64,000 nucleotides of DNA. It comes from Rariglobus hedericola. GTDB taxonomy: Bacteria; Verrucomicrobiota; Verrucomicrobiia; Opitutales; Opitutaceae. This document shows positions 54,724 through 62,903 of the stretch, in pieces; position 1 is the first letter of the stretch; every line of letters begins with the position of its first letter. The stretch spans positions 2,170,001-2,234,000 of the forward strand of contig NZ_VMBG01000001.1 in NCBI RefSeq assembly GCF_007559335.1. Reading direction: 5' to 3'. The notes beneath the pieces were generated by a model, which was given only the letters and a program-made list of their open reading frames with translations, was not told the origin of the DNA and searched no databases. The position numbers and the translations under genes are program-made.

Positions 54724-54969
54724 TCAACGACCGTTCCAAAACTCCGGCGTCATCAGGCTGGCGATCAACAATGCCATACCCGCCACCGTGATGATGCGGC
54801 TGACGATCTTGATCATTTTAAGCCGGCTGAGCACCTGCTCGTAGGTGAGCTTGCCATCCTTCATCGCCTCTTCGGCGCTCATGCGGTAATCATGCGCCCG
54901 CCACCGCATCCACACACCGCAAAGGGTGAGCAGCACGGCAAAAAGAAGCATGGCGGGATGGGAAAACAC
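54724..54969 (-). CDS. Small two-helix membrane protein
   Basis: 81 aa, start GTG at 54969 (an ATG at 54951 is the alternative). Two membrane helices (about 5-22 and 56-74) flank a short charged cytosolic segment (SAEEAMKDGKLTYEQVLSRLK). Function unknown. It lies behind the pseudopilin gene on the same strand, with a compound hairpin just upstream. Confidence 0.6.
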   Translation of the reverse strand: MFSHPAMLLFAVLLTLCGVWMRWRAHDYRMSAEEAMKDGKLTYEQVLSRLKMIKIVSRIITVAGMALLIASLMTPEFWNGR

Positions 54970-54983
54970 GGGGAAAAGGTAAC

Positions 54984-55010
54984 TTAAGCCCTACGATAGT
55001 ATCGGCTTAA
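54984..55010. repeat. Compound inverted repeat
   Basis: Outer arms TTAAGCC (54984-54990) and GGCTTAA (55004-55010) are perfect complements. An inner CGATA-G-TATCG palindrome (54994-55004) shares the region. It could be a weak terminator of the pseudopilin gene or an operator of the 81-aa gene; no T-run is present. Confidence 0.4.
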
Positions 55011-55054
55011 CTTTCATCTTCTAAAGCCCTCCCTTTGCCTACCGGCAAGTTTTA

Positions 55055-55753
55055 TTAGTATTTGATTGCATCAGACTTCAACGCGGTGGCCTCGGTCACC
55101 GTGTGTGCCGCCACATGCCCGTCGACAAATACGCAGTGCCCCCGTTCGAAATGCCGCGGAGCCAGCGAGGCCACTGCGCTATCGCTGTCCACCACCAGCA
55201 GCGTGCGCGAGGGCTCCACCACCTCGGCCACGCGCACCCGGAAGTTGTAGCTGTAGTTGCTCGAGTTGGACGAAGTCGTGAGCGCTTTCACCATCCCCCG
55301 CGACGTCAGCAGGTCGTTCATGCCGTAGCCGCGGCTCACCACATTGGCATCCGTCACCGTAAACTCCGGACACTGCACATACAGGTCGTTCGCGTTCTTC
55401 GCACCTTGGATGTTCTGGGTGAATGTCCGCGCCGAATACGGACTGATCTCCACCTGCCAGTGCCCGAGCGTGTTCAGACTGCCTTTGGCCGGGTCGGCAT
55501 TCGTATTTTTCGATACCGCGGGCAGGAAACCCTGATTGTCCGCCGCATATAACCGGAAAGACGCGCCCATCTGACGTAGATTCGAGGTGCAGGTGGTGGC
55601 CTTCGCCTTCGCCTGCATACGGCCCAGCAGCGGCAAAACCAACGCCGCCAGAATCGTGATGATGCAGATCACCGCCAGCAGCTCGATCAGCGTGAAGCCG
55701 CGCGTGGCAACGACAGGACGGCGGCACTTGATCCGTGAACAGGGGTATTTCAC
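55055..55753 (-). CDS. Type II secretion-type pseudopilin (DUF1559-like)
   Basis: 232 aa, start GTG at 55753 (no earlier ATG fits). Prepilin site TRG|FTLIELLAVICIITILAAL with cleavage after Gly19 and Glu at +5 (Glu24). TTCTSNLRQMGASFRLYAADNQGFLP matches the same region of the pseudopilin at 51227. The C-terminus FERGHCVFVDGHVAAHTV carries the DGHV tail. It is preceded by a perfect TCTCTAC-CC-GTAGAGA repeat 46 bp upstream, the same operator type found before other genes of this locus, so it probably belongs to the regulon of the LacI protein encoded directly upstream. Confidence 0.9.
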   Translation of the reverse strand: MKYPCSRIKCRRPVVATRGFTLIELLAVICIITILAALVLPLLGRMQAKAKATTCTSNLRQMGASFRLYAADNQGFLPAVSKNTNADPAKGSLNTLGHWQVEISPYSARTFTQNIQGAKNANDLYVQCPEFTVTDANVVSRGYGMNDLLTSRGMVKALTTSSNSSNYSYNFRVRVAEVVEPSRTLLVVDSDSAVASLAPRHFERGHCVFVDGHVAAHTVTEATALKSDAIKY

Positions 55754-55798
55754 GGGACCAGTTTCCCTTTGCCTGAAAACCCACGCAAGGTCGCCCGC

Positions 55799-55814
55799 TC
55801 TCTACCCGTAGAGA
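55799..55814. promoter_or_regulatory. CTAC-NN-GTAG operator candidate, site 1
   Basis: TCTCTACCCGTAGAGA: 7-bp perfect arms with a 2-nt centre, 46 bp upstream of the pseudopilin start at 55753 and just before the end of the LacI gene. Confidence 0.65.
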
Positions 55815-55820
55815 AGCGCA

Positions 55821-56876
55821 TCAGGCCTTGCGCTTGGTCCGCGGTTTCGGCGTCCCGGTGCGCACAGTGGTCCCGATTCTCCACTCACTCTCGACCAATG
55901 TGCGGATCGGCACCGCCGGCAGACCGCGTTCGCCGCGATGAATCATATCCACCAGAAAATCCACCGCCTTGCGGCCGATGGTGACACTGTTCTGGTAAAT
56001 GCCCGAGACCGTGCGGTTCTGCTCCAGCAGATCGATGCCAGCGTAACCGATATCCTTGGGGATCTTCAGTCGCATCGTCTTCATTTGATCGAGTATCCGC
56101 CCATAGGATACGACTACATCGGGACGGTGCCGCTCCAGCCATTCCTCGAGGGCGCTTCCTTCAAGATCGTTTTGCAGCACGGGAGGCAGATCCGCCAGAT
56201 CCGGATGCAGCCAGCGGGCAAGCAGGAAGCTGCTCAACCAGCTGTGGCCGACCTTCGCATCCCACTCCTTGCCGATATACATGCCGATGCGGCGGTATCC
56301 CAGGCCGTAAAGCCGCTCGATCATCATGTTCATGGAATGCGCATGATGATTCGTGATCACATGCAGCCGGGTCGGTTGCAGGCTGTAACCCAGCGCCAGC
56401 GCCGAGAACTCGCTGTAATCAAAATCGATCCAGATTCCCGGCTTGGGCTGCGGCGCGATGATCACCGCCTGAATACCACGGGCACTCAACACCCGCCGGA
56501 GTTTGTCCGGCGTCATTCCGCGGGCATGCAACCAGAACTCTTCGACGACATAGCCGAGCTCGGCCGCCCGCGCACACGCGCCCCGATGGTATTCACCGAA
56601 TTCCGGAATGCGCAGGAGTTCCGCACGCACCGGCCAGTTGTTAATCCACGCAATCGTCGCCTGATAGTTGGGGCGGCTCCGCGTTTTCCGATAGGCGTTC
56701 AACGCCGTGAGCATCGGGTCCGGCCGGTAACCCATCGACTCAGCCAGTTCCTGCACACGACGCTTGGTCTCCGCGTTGAGCATCGGACTGTCGCGCAACG
56801 CCAGGGCCACCGTCGTGAAATGCAGTCCGGCCTTGGCGGCAATATCGCGGACAGTGATACGGGACGGAGTGGGCAT
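55821..56876 (-). CDS. LacI-family transcriptional regulator, likely local regulator of the CTAC-NN-GTAG sites
   Basis: 351 aa from the ATG at 56876; the open frame to 57248 shadows the next gene. HTH: ITVRDIAAKAGLHFTTVALALRDSP; hinge: MGYRPDPMLTALNAYRKTR. Effector domain: LSARGIQAVIIAPQPKPG, LYGLGYRRIGMYIGKEWD and IPKDIGYAGIDLLEQNRT. The tail is basic (RTGTPKPRTKRKA). It lies inside a minus-strand block in which four promoters share one inverted repeat type, which makes it the best candidate binder. The effector is unknown; acetylated or xylan/mannan-type oligosaccharides would suit its neighbours. Confidence 0.9.
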   Translation of the reverse strand: MPTPSRITVRDIAAKAGLHFTTVALALRDSPMLNAETKRRVQELAESMGYRPDPMLTALNAYRKTRSRPNYQATIAWINNWPVRAELLRIPEFGEYHRGACARAAELGYVVEEFWLHARGMTPDKLRRVLSARGIQAVIIAPQPKPGIWIDFDYSEFSALALGYSLQPTRLHVITNHHAHSMNMMIERLYGLGYRRIGMYIGKEWDAKVGHSWLSSFLLARWLHPDLADLPPVLQNDLEGSALEEWLERHRPDVVVSYGRILDQMKTMRLKIPKDIGYAGIDLLEQNRTVSGIYQNSVTIGRKAVDFLVDMIHRGERGLPAVPIRTLVESEWRIGTTVRTGTPKPRTKRKA

Positions 56877-56953
56877 GATGGGGGTGGCGCCGATCACGGC
56901 TTTTCCGCCGATGACTGGCAAACGCCTAATCGTGCCATCCACCCGCGCAGCTT

Positions 56954-58261
56954 TCATCGCTCCGCGCGTTTCGCCAGATCGCGGCGGGTGGCGAATTCCT
57001 CCGCGAAAACAAACTCCGCTTTTTGCCCGATCAGAAAATCCATGATGCGCGTGAAATTCTCGTAGCGTTCGTCGTTCCACTGCATCGGATGCCCTTGGAT
57101 GACGAAGTATCCCGCGCCGCGATTGTGCGCGTAACCCTCGATGAACTCCGGATAGTTCGCCACGAAGGTCGGCTGCTCGATGCTCACCGCGAAGGCCCGG
57201 CCTAGCACGATTTTGTCTGCAGTCGCATCCGGCGGACCATACATCCACACGCGCATATCCTTGTCCTCGCCCAGCACACGCACCGTGGTCGCATCGGCCA
57301 CGTTGAACGGCGCGCCAAACGCCACGAAAGGAAACCCGAGTTTCTCCCGCGCCAAGCGCTGGCTGTCGTCGAGGTGCTTCTTTTGATGCTCATAACTCGT
57401 GCCGCCGAACTCGAACATCCGCTTCTCGCCCTCCTTCCATTCCGCGTGATCCCAGCCATGCCACCAAAACCCCACGCGACCGGTGGCGCGCTGATCCTTG
57501 ATCCACTGGAAATACTCGGCTTTTTCACCTTCGAGCGAGTTAGCCACGATACCCAGGTCGATTTTGATTTTACGCTCATGGGCAAAATCGGTGACGCGCT
57601 TCCAGCGGTCATGAACCTTGCCACGGCGGTCCGCCAAATCATCGAGTTTCACCACGATGGCGGACGGCGACGCGCCGCGGGTCGGATCGGCTTTGATCTC
57701 CGCCAGCCACGCGTCCACCTGTGAAAGTAGCGTCTCGCCGGCAACTTCCTCCACCAAGCTCAGATCATCGATAAAAGCCGCGCGCACCTTTCGCACGATG
57801 GGCGCGATGGAGACCAAGACCGACTGCGTGCCTTCAGGCGCGACCGCCTTTGCCACGGCTTTCCCGAACCACACGCCCGGTGTCTTGACCGGCACGCCCG
57901 GCCAGTAACGCGGAACCGTCCCGCCCTTGAGCACCTGACCAGCCGTATCGAGAAAAAGGATACTCACATTGATCGCGCCCGGCACCCCGGTAGATTTCGC
58001 CCAATACGTCAACGCGTAGGTGCTCCCCGCTTTCGCCGGCAGCACGTTGCTCGACAACTGCCACCGGTCCGCGGACGCATCGTAAATGCGCAGCCCAGCC
58101 TTCCCGAGAGATGCCGCGTCCGCAGTCACGACCGCCACATCGGCCTGGCCTCCCTTGAGCGTCCATCCGGCCAGCCCGTCCTCAAAGTTACCATTCATGA
58201 GCGGAAGCACGCCGGCCCAAGCCGGGTTGCACAAAAGGGCGGATAACCACAGGAGCTTCAT
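56954..58261 (-). CDS. Secreted NodB/DUF2334-like polysaccharide deacetylase-family protein, copy 1
   Basis: 435 aa from the ATG at 58261. Signal peptide (MKLLWLSALLCNPAWAG), then a carbohydrate-binding jelly roll (about 18-170: NGNFEDGLAGWTLKGG ... AAFIDDLSLVEE). The catalytic half has SAIVVKLDDLAD with Asp207-Asp208, WWHGWDHAEW (His268, Asp271, His272) and GYFVIQGHPMQW, the order of metal and catalytic residues in NodB/DUF2334 deacetylase folds. It probably de-N- or O-acetylates, or cleaves, an extracellular glycan. Its paralog is at 60534. It lies 77 bp upstream of the LacI gene and behind the CE2-like esterase. Confidence 0.78.
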   Translation of the reverse strand: MKLLWLSALLCNPAWAGVLPLMNGNFEDGLAGWTLKGGQADVAVVTADAASLGKAGLRIYDASADRWQLSSNVLPAKAGSTYALTYWAKSTGVPGAINVSILFLDTAGQVLKGGTVPRYWPGVPVKTPGVWFGKAVAKAVAPEGTQSVLVSIAPIVRKVRAAFIDDLSLVEEVAGETLLSQVDAWLAEIKADPTRGASPSAIVVKLDDLADRRGKVHDRWKRVTDFAHERKIKIDLGIVANSLEGEKAEYFQWIKDQRATGRVGFWWHGWDHAEWKEGEKRMFEFGGTSYEHQKKHLDDSQRLAREKLGFPFVAFGAPFNVADATTVRVLGEDKDMRVWMYGPPDATADKIVLGRAFAVSIEQPTFVANYPEFIEGYAHNRGAGYFVIQGHPMQWNDERYENFTRIMDFLIGQKAEFVFAEEFATRRDLAKRAER

Positions 58262-58301
58262 GGATAGGGGTAATTGATTGCTGCATCTCCACACGTCTGC
58301 C

Positions 58302-59378
58302 TCACCAACCGAGATCGCGCTTCAGCGTATCGGCGAGTTGAGCGCCCATCAGGGCGTGGGTCTTGGCGCTCGGATGCCAGGAGGCACCAATGCCGTTTTC
58401 CGCCTTCTGCACTCCAAAATCAATGAGTCGCACCGGCGGGCCACCTGCCTCGTTGCTTTGCGTGATCACTTTGTCGATATAACCCAGAATCGTGGTGCGG
58501 ACTTTACGCTCGGGATTCCAGTCGCCGAGCATCGTGCCCACCGCGCAATAAACCTGCGCCTTCGGATAATGGGAGCGCACGCGCTGGATGAACTGCACAT
58601 ACGCGGCAACCCAGCCGGCTTCCTCCGGATTCACCTTCGCGTTAAAATCGTTCGTCCCGAGGTTTATCACCACCACGTCAGGAATCTCACGCTTGAAGGA
58701 CCACACCGGAGTTGCCGAATAGGGCAGCACGCGGTCGTAGAGTTCGACGATAGTATTGTCCGGCCAAAGTTTTTTCCCGGACCAGGCAATGCACACATAG
58801 TCCGCATTCACCGCACGTGCAGCCACCGCACCGTAGGCCAGCCAGGCATTCTCCGTGGCGGCGGAAAACTTCTCTTCTTTGCTGGCGGCCTCGTTGCCAA
58901 AACCGCAGCTGATGGAATCACCTATCACTTCAATGCGACGCGCGCGGGCGGGCGTCGGCAGAAGCTTCGCACCGTCATCAATCGTCAGGCCGAGCAGGTT
59001 CGTATTGCCGAGCGATGCCTCGGTGCGTTTGACCAACTCGATGTGGTGGCTTCCAGCCGGCAGGTCGCTGGCCACCGTATACACTTTTTCGCCGGCTTGC
59101 AGCGTGAGCACACCGGCCGACCGGCCATCGATCACGACCTGCCAGAGGTTGTTGCCCTTGTCGTTAAACTTCACCGAGACCGAACCTCCGGAAACGGTGA
59201 ACGCAACGGTGCTGGCCGACCAGGCGGCGCGCGGAGCATCGGCCTGGCGATCATCAAAACGCCCGACGTAACGGATGAGCGAATCCGTCGGCGCGATCTC
59301 CGCGGAGAACAGCGAGGGCGCAAACGAGGAACCGGACGCCAGCAAGGCGAGACCCGAAAACAACGAGGTAAATTTCAT
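58302..59378 (-). CDS. Secreted SGNH esterase, CE2-type acetyl xylan/mannan esterase-like
   Basis: 358 aa. Signal region to about residue 26. A small N-terminal jelly roll (RYVGRFDDR...AAWSASTVAFTVSGGSVSVKF) precedes the SGNH domain, the arrangement of CE2 esterases. Motifs: IEVIGDSISCGFGNE with Ser155 as nucleophile, VVVINLGTNDFN, and ASWHPSAKTHALMG with the catalytic His. CE2 enzymes remove acetyl groups from xylo- or manno-oligosaccharides. It lies between a PEP-CTERM gene and a deacetylase-like gene on the same strand with short gaps. Confidence 0.88.
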   Translation of the reverse strand: MKFTSLFSGLALLASGSSFAPSLFSAEIAPTDSLIRYVGRFDDRQADAPRAAWSASTVAFTVSGGSVSVKFNDKGNNLWQVVIDGRSAGVLTLQAGEKVYTVASDLPAGSHHIELVKRTEASLGNTNLLGLTIDDGAKLLPTPARARRIEVIGDSISCGFGNEAASKEEKFSAATENAWLAYGAVAARAVNADYVCIAWSGKKLWPDNTIVELYDRVLPYSATPVWSFKREIPDVVVINLGTNDFNAKVNPEEAGWVAAYVQFIQRVRSHYPKAQVYCAVGTMLGDWNPERKVRTTILGYIDKVITQSNEAGGPPVRLIDFGVQKAENGIGASWHPSAKTHALMGAQLADTLKRDLGW

Positions 59379-59405
59379 AGGGATGGGAAACTCGAAAACA
59401 AAAAC

Positions 59406-60458
59406 TCACGCACGTCGACGGTGCATGGTCAGAGCAGCCACGAAACCGAGGCCTCCGATCAATAAAGAGATCGTCGTCGGCTCCGGCACGGCGGAGACCG
59501 TGAGATCGCCACTTGCCTGATCAAAAACAAACGTGGTGGTGCCTGCCGCTCCGCTCCAGACGCCCGAACCGTTGTTGGAAAGATTCGCCACATAGCTGCC
59601 GGCAATGGACACCGCGGAGAAATTACCTGCCGAAACTCCCGCACCAAAATCGATGAGATCAAAAGTTCCTCCGACTGCAAAATCGCCGGTGAGATCGAGC
59701 TGCAACGAACCGCCCAGCGTCAGCGTGCTACCCCCAAACGTGATCTCGCCATGCGTGCCCGCCGCCGCGTTGAGGCCGATGGCATTCGCGCCGCTCATCG
59801 TGAAGTTCTGCGAGATCGCCACCGTGCCTGTGCTGACTGACGTGCCACCCGTATAGCTATTGAGTCCGCCGAGGGTGAGCGTGTCGGTGCCAGTATAAAC
59901 GACGCGGGTCGTTCCGCTGCTACCATTCAAGATCGTGCCATTCAGATTGGTCGTGCCCGCACCGGTAATCGTAAGGTTTCCGCCGTTATATGCTGAGATC
60001 GGGGCCCCCATCGTAAGCGTGCGTCCGGACGCCACCGAAATGGTCGGAGTGCTGCCCATCATACGAATCACCCCGAATGAACCTCCGCTGGTAATGGTCA
60101 GGTTCTTTGTTGCCGACGAAAGATCGATGGAGCCGCTGGTGCCTCCGCTAACACCGATAGAGAAGGTCGCATTGCCTAACGCCAACGTGACGTCGTTACC
60201 CGGATCGACCACGCGAAGTCCGAGCACCGCAACAGAGCCGCCGGAAGCAACGCTCCCCGTGGTAGTGGCAAACGTGTTATTGAAAATGACCCAATCCGCG
60301 TTGCTCGCTGCAACGACAGCATCATTAGGAGCCGCATACGTTCCGGCCGTCCGCAAGTTGGATGTATTATCGGCTTTGATAAGGTCGGCCGCGTTCAGCA
60401 CGGGCATACAGCCGGATAGACCGGAAAAAACCAGACAGCAGACTTGGGGTAGTTTCAT
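59406..60458 (-). CDS. PEP-CTERM protein with autotransporter-type beta-strand repeats
   Basis: 350 aa from the ATG at 60458, which starts the signal peptide (MKLPQVCCLVFSGLSGC..., ending VLNAA). The body is Gly/Thr/Ser-rich with GLNSYTGGTSVSTGTVAISQN and GAGTTNLNGTILNGSSG repeats. The C-terminus is VPEPTTISLLIGGLGFVAALT followed by HRRRA. A perfect TCTCTAC-GT-GTAGAGA repeat is 52 bp upstream of the start. It probably leads an operon with the CE2-like esterase and the first deacetylase-like gene. Confidence 0.87.
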   Translation of the reverse strand: MKLPQVCCLVFSGLSGCMPVLNAADLIKADNTSNLRTAGTYAAPNDAVVAASNADWVIFNNTFATTTGSVASGGSVAVLGLRVVDPGNDVTLALGNATFSIGVSGGTSGSIDLSSATKNLTITSGGSFGVIRMMGSTPTISVASGRTLTMGAPISAYNGGNLTITGAGTTNLNGTILNGSSGTTRVVYTGTDTLTLGGLNSYTGGTSVSTGTVAISQNFTMSGANAIGLNAAAGTHGEITFGGSTLTLGGSLQLDLTGDFAVGGTFDLIDFGAGVSAGNFSAVSIAGSYVANLSNNGSGVWSGAAGTTTFVFDQASGDLTVSAVPEPTTISLLIGGLGFVAALTMHRRRA

Positions 60459-60509
60459 GGGGTTTCGGTCAACCTGCTTCCATGATTCCAACGAAGCAAT
60501 CAGCCCGCG

Positions 60510-60525
60510 TCTCTACGTGTAGAGA
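60510..60525. promoter_or_regulatory. CTAC-NN-GTAG operator candidate, site 2
   Basis: TCTCTACGTGTAGAGA: 7-bp perfect arms identical to site 1 with a different 2-nt centre, 52 bp upstream of the PEP-CTERM start at 60458. Confidence 0.65.
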
Positions 60526-60533
60526 TTCCCCGC

Positions 60534-61904
60534 TTACTTCCCGCCGCCTTCCTGTTGCGCAGGCTTCCCGCCCAGGCTCGCGGCATAACCTGAAGGCGTC
60601 ATGAACACCGCTTTTTGCGCAACAAGGAAATCGATGATCTTCACGAACTCGTCGAACCGTGCACCCGCCCAATGCGTCGGATGGCCCTGCAGCACAAAAT
60701 AGTCGCGGCCGGGATTCTTCGCATAGCCTTCGACAAAACGCTGGAAGTTGGGATTACCCACGGCGGCCTCCAGGTTCACCGCCCACACGCGATCCAGAAT
60801 CGTGACCTTGCCGCCAGCGGCGAGCTTGCGCCCCGATGCATCGATCGGCGACGGATAAAGCCATACCTTCATCGCCGGATCCCTAGCCATGACTTCCGCC
60901 GTGTCCGCATCCTGATGAAGTGCGCCACCGCCGCCGGGACCAAAGGTCGCGAACTCGAAGCCGAGCTTTTCCTTCGCGAGTTTCTGCGACCGCTCAAATC
61001 GCGACCACTGCTCGTCAAAGCCACGCCCCCCGAACTCGCTGAGTTTTTTACCCGCTTCGTTGGTCCACACGGCGTGATCAAAACCATGAAACCAAAATTC
61101 AATCTCACCCGACGCCTGCCGGTCTTTGATCCATTGCGTGTAGGCCGGCGTCGCCTCTCCCAAGGTCTGGGCAATGATTCCAAAGCTCACCTTGATGTTC
61201 CGGTTCTTCAGATAATCAGCGATCTTGATCCACGACGCATGCACCTTGCCATCGATCTGTCGCAGATCATCGAGCTTAAGGATGATTACCGGCGGAGCCT
61301 TGCGCGCAGGCAATTCGGGCAGCGTCGCCGCAGCTGCGTTAGCCGTCACGACCGGCTGCACCCCGATGATCGGCCGGGCGTCGCCCGCCACGCCCGCCAG
61401 TTCAAAATCATCGAAGTCCGCCGTGCCCATCGCCGTGCCCCACGAGTGAACCCACACCGCCACGGTTGCTGCACCTTCCGGCACAATCGCCTTCAACGTG
61501 TAAGGCGTCCACTCGCCAGCCCCCTTCTTCACACCCACCGATGGCATGCCTCCCGTGTATTTTTTGGCTTCGTCCTTCACGGGCTTTCCGGCCGCATCAT
61601 GGAACCATAAGTAAACTCCGCAAAAATCCCCCTGCGCCCTGGCCGAAAAACTCAACGCGAGCGCCTGCCCCGCCACGACCGGCAGCTTTGCACTCGTGAG
61701 ATCGGATCCCTTTTGAGCATCGGCATCCGTAACTCGCAAACCACCTTTCCCCGTGTGTGCCGCCTCGGGTGAAACCTGCGACATGGCATCCCTGGTCACC
61801 CAACCGGTGAGACCTTCTTCAAAACCGCCGTTAGGCAAGATCGAGGCGGCAACAGCGGCCGAAACCGCCGCGCAAAATAAGAACGCGCTACAAAACAAAC
61901 GCAT
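60534..61904 (-). CDS. Secreted NodB/DUF2334-like polysaccharide deacetylase-family protein, copy 2
   Basis: 456 aa from the ATG at 61904 (MRLFCSAFLFCAAVSAAVAA); an ATG at 61916 adds four residues and cannot be excluded. An N-terminal carbohydrate-binding jelly roll (about 22-170: NGGFEEGLTGWVTRD ... TADFDDFELAGV) is followed by VIILKLDDLRQ, FGIIAQTLG, FWFHGFDHAVW and YFVLQGHPTHW, matching copy 1 motif by motif. It has a short Gly/Gln/Lys tail. The upstream region holds a CTACATGTAG site. The two copies sit on either side of the PEP-CTERM and CE2-like genes. Confidence 0.78.
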   Translation of the reverse strand: MRLFCSAFLFCAAVSAAVAASILPNGGFEEGLTGWVTRDAMSQVSPEAAHTGKGGLRVTDADAQKGSDLTSAKLPVVAGQALALSFSARAQGDFCGVYLWFHDAAGKPVKDEAKKYTGGMPSVGVKKGAGEWTPYTLKAIVPEGAATVAVWVHSWGTAMGTADFDDFELAGVAGDARPIIGVQPVVTANAAAATLPELPARKAPPVIILKLDDLRQIDGKVHASWIKIADYLKNRNIKVSFGIIAQTLGEATPAYTQWIKDRQASGEIEFWFHGFDHAVWTNEAGKKLSEFGGRGFDEQWSRFERSQKLAKEKLGFEFATFGPGGGGALHQDADTAEVMARDPAMKVWLYPSPIDASGRKLAAGGKVTILDRVWAVNLEAAVGNPNFQRFVEGYAKNPGRDYFVLQGHPTHWAGARFDEFVKIIDFLVAQKAVFMTPSGYAASLGGKPAQQEGGGK

Positions 61905-61963
61905 GAAGTGGGGCATCCCTCGATTGTCCCTACGCTTGGCGCACTGACCAGCCCGCCGTTGCG

Positions 61964-61973
61964 CTACATGTAG
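61964..61973. promoter_or_regulatory. CTAC-NN-GTAG operator candidate, site 3
   Basis: CTACATGTAG, 60 bp upstream of the deacetylase-like start at 61904. In its wider form, GCGCTACATGTAGAAT, it matches the reverse complement of site 4 (GCGCTACAGGTAGTAT) outside the central two bases at all but one position. Confidence 0.55.
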
Positions 61974-62002
61974 AATTCCATCACCGAAACCACCCGCCCG
62001 CA

Positions 62003-62800
62003 TTAACTGCGACGGCGGCGTGCGACCACTGCGAGCACCAGCCCCGCCGCGCCTGCCAGCACGGCATACGCAGACGGCTCGGGCACGACGGACACAACGA
62101 GATCATCCACCCCGATCGCCGACTCATGACCGCTTTGATCACTGTCCGTCCACCGGATGAAGAGCGTCTTGTCCGTCGTCCAGTTGAGATCGGTCAAAGT
62201 GAGGCTCACCGACTGCTGGTTGGCGGAGAGATTGCCATTCTGAACCGTATTGGAAACTGAACTGGGCGACGTCACGGACAGCCCCGCGGATGTTGTCATC
62301 GAAGCGGTGAGAAAGTTGGAACCATTTAAAGAGCCTCCGCTCAATCCGTATGCAAACGTCAGAACCTGCGTGGTGCTGGCCGTGGTGCGCCAAAACTCGG
62401 CCGTATACGTGATGGTAATCGCGTTGATCGTGGCACCCGTCGCGTTGGTGAAGCTCGTGCCAAAAACAATATTACCATAATTGGTCGCGTAAGACACACT
62501 GCCGATCGACCGGTCCGCATCCGCCGAATCAACGCCAAAGCTGTAAAACCCGGCCACATTTGCGTTGCTCGCCGCCCACGGTTGCAGCGCGAAATCCGTG
62601 CTCGTTCCGCCGGTTTTCGTGCCCACCCAGTTTTCGATTCCGATATTCGTCTGCGCGTTGTTGGTATCGCTCAACGTGAGCGGCGTTGAAGCCGTGAGCG
62701 TATTAAAGTTCTGTATATAATTTCCGTTGAAACTGATCTGGGCAGAGGCCGCCGTGACCAGGCAGAATAGGCCGGCAAGGGTAAGATAAACGTTATGCAT
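62003..62800 (-). CDS. PEP-CTERM protein, non-repeat type
   Basis: 265 aa from the ATG at 62800. Signal peptide ending TAASAQ, then a single domain (ISFNGNYIQNFNTL..., VGTKTGG, ADRSIGSVSYATNYGNIVFG, TITYTAEFWRTT, LFIRWTDSDQSGHESAIGVDDL) of the type common in verrucomicrobial PEP-CTERM proteins that open with a Phe-Asn-x-LT phrase. The C-terminus is VPEPSAYAVLAGAAGLVLAVV and RRRRS. A CTAC-CT-GTAG site lies 73 bp upstream. Confidence 0.88.
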   Translation of the reverse strand: MHNVYLTLAGLFCLVTAASAQISFNGNYIQNFNTLTASTPLTLSDTNNAQTNIGIENWVGTKTGGTSTDFALQPWAASNANVAGFYSFGVDSADADRSIGSVSYATNYGNIVFGTSFTNATGATINAITITYTAEFWRTTASTTQVLTFAYGLSGGSLNGSNFLTASMTTSAGLSVTSPSSVSNTVQNGNLSANQQSVSLTLTDLNWTTDKTLFIRWTDSDQSGHESAIGVDDLVVSVVPEPSAYAVLAGAAGLVLAVVARRRRS

Positions 62801-62872
62801 GGGGTAAATATTCTCGGGGTGGAGTGAAACGAAGATGTGCGGCTCTCCATACATGACAAAACCCCCGATATA

Positions 62873-62882
62873 CTACCTGTAG
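62873..62882. promoter_or_regulatory. CTAC-NN-GTAG operator candidate, site 4
   Basis: CTACCTGTAG, 73 bp upstream of the PEP-CTERM start at 62800 and between it and the dehydrogenase gene. On the minus strand it reads GCGCTACAGGTAGTAT, resembling site 3. Confidence 0.55.
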
Positions 62883-62903
62883 CGCATTTTCACGGCCGCG
62901 CCT

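Noticed and set aside
55030-55056. TTGCC-x-GGCAA hairpin near the end of the pseudopilin gene
   Set aside because: The T-rich tail lies on the plus-strand side, where no gene ends nearby, so it does not fit a terminator for either neighbour.
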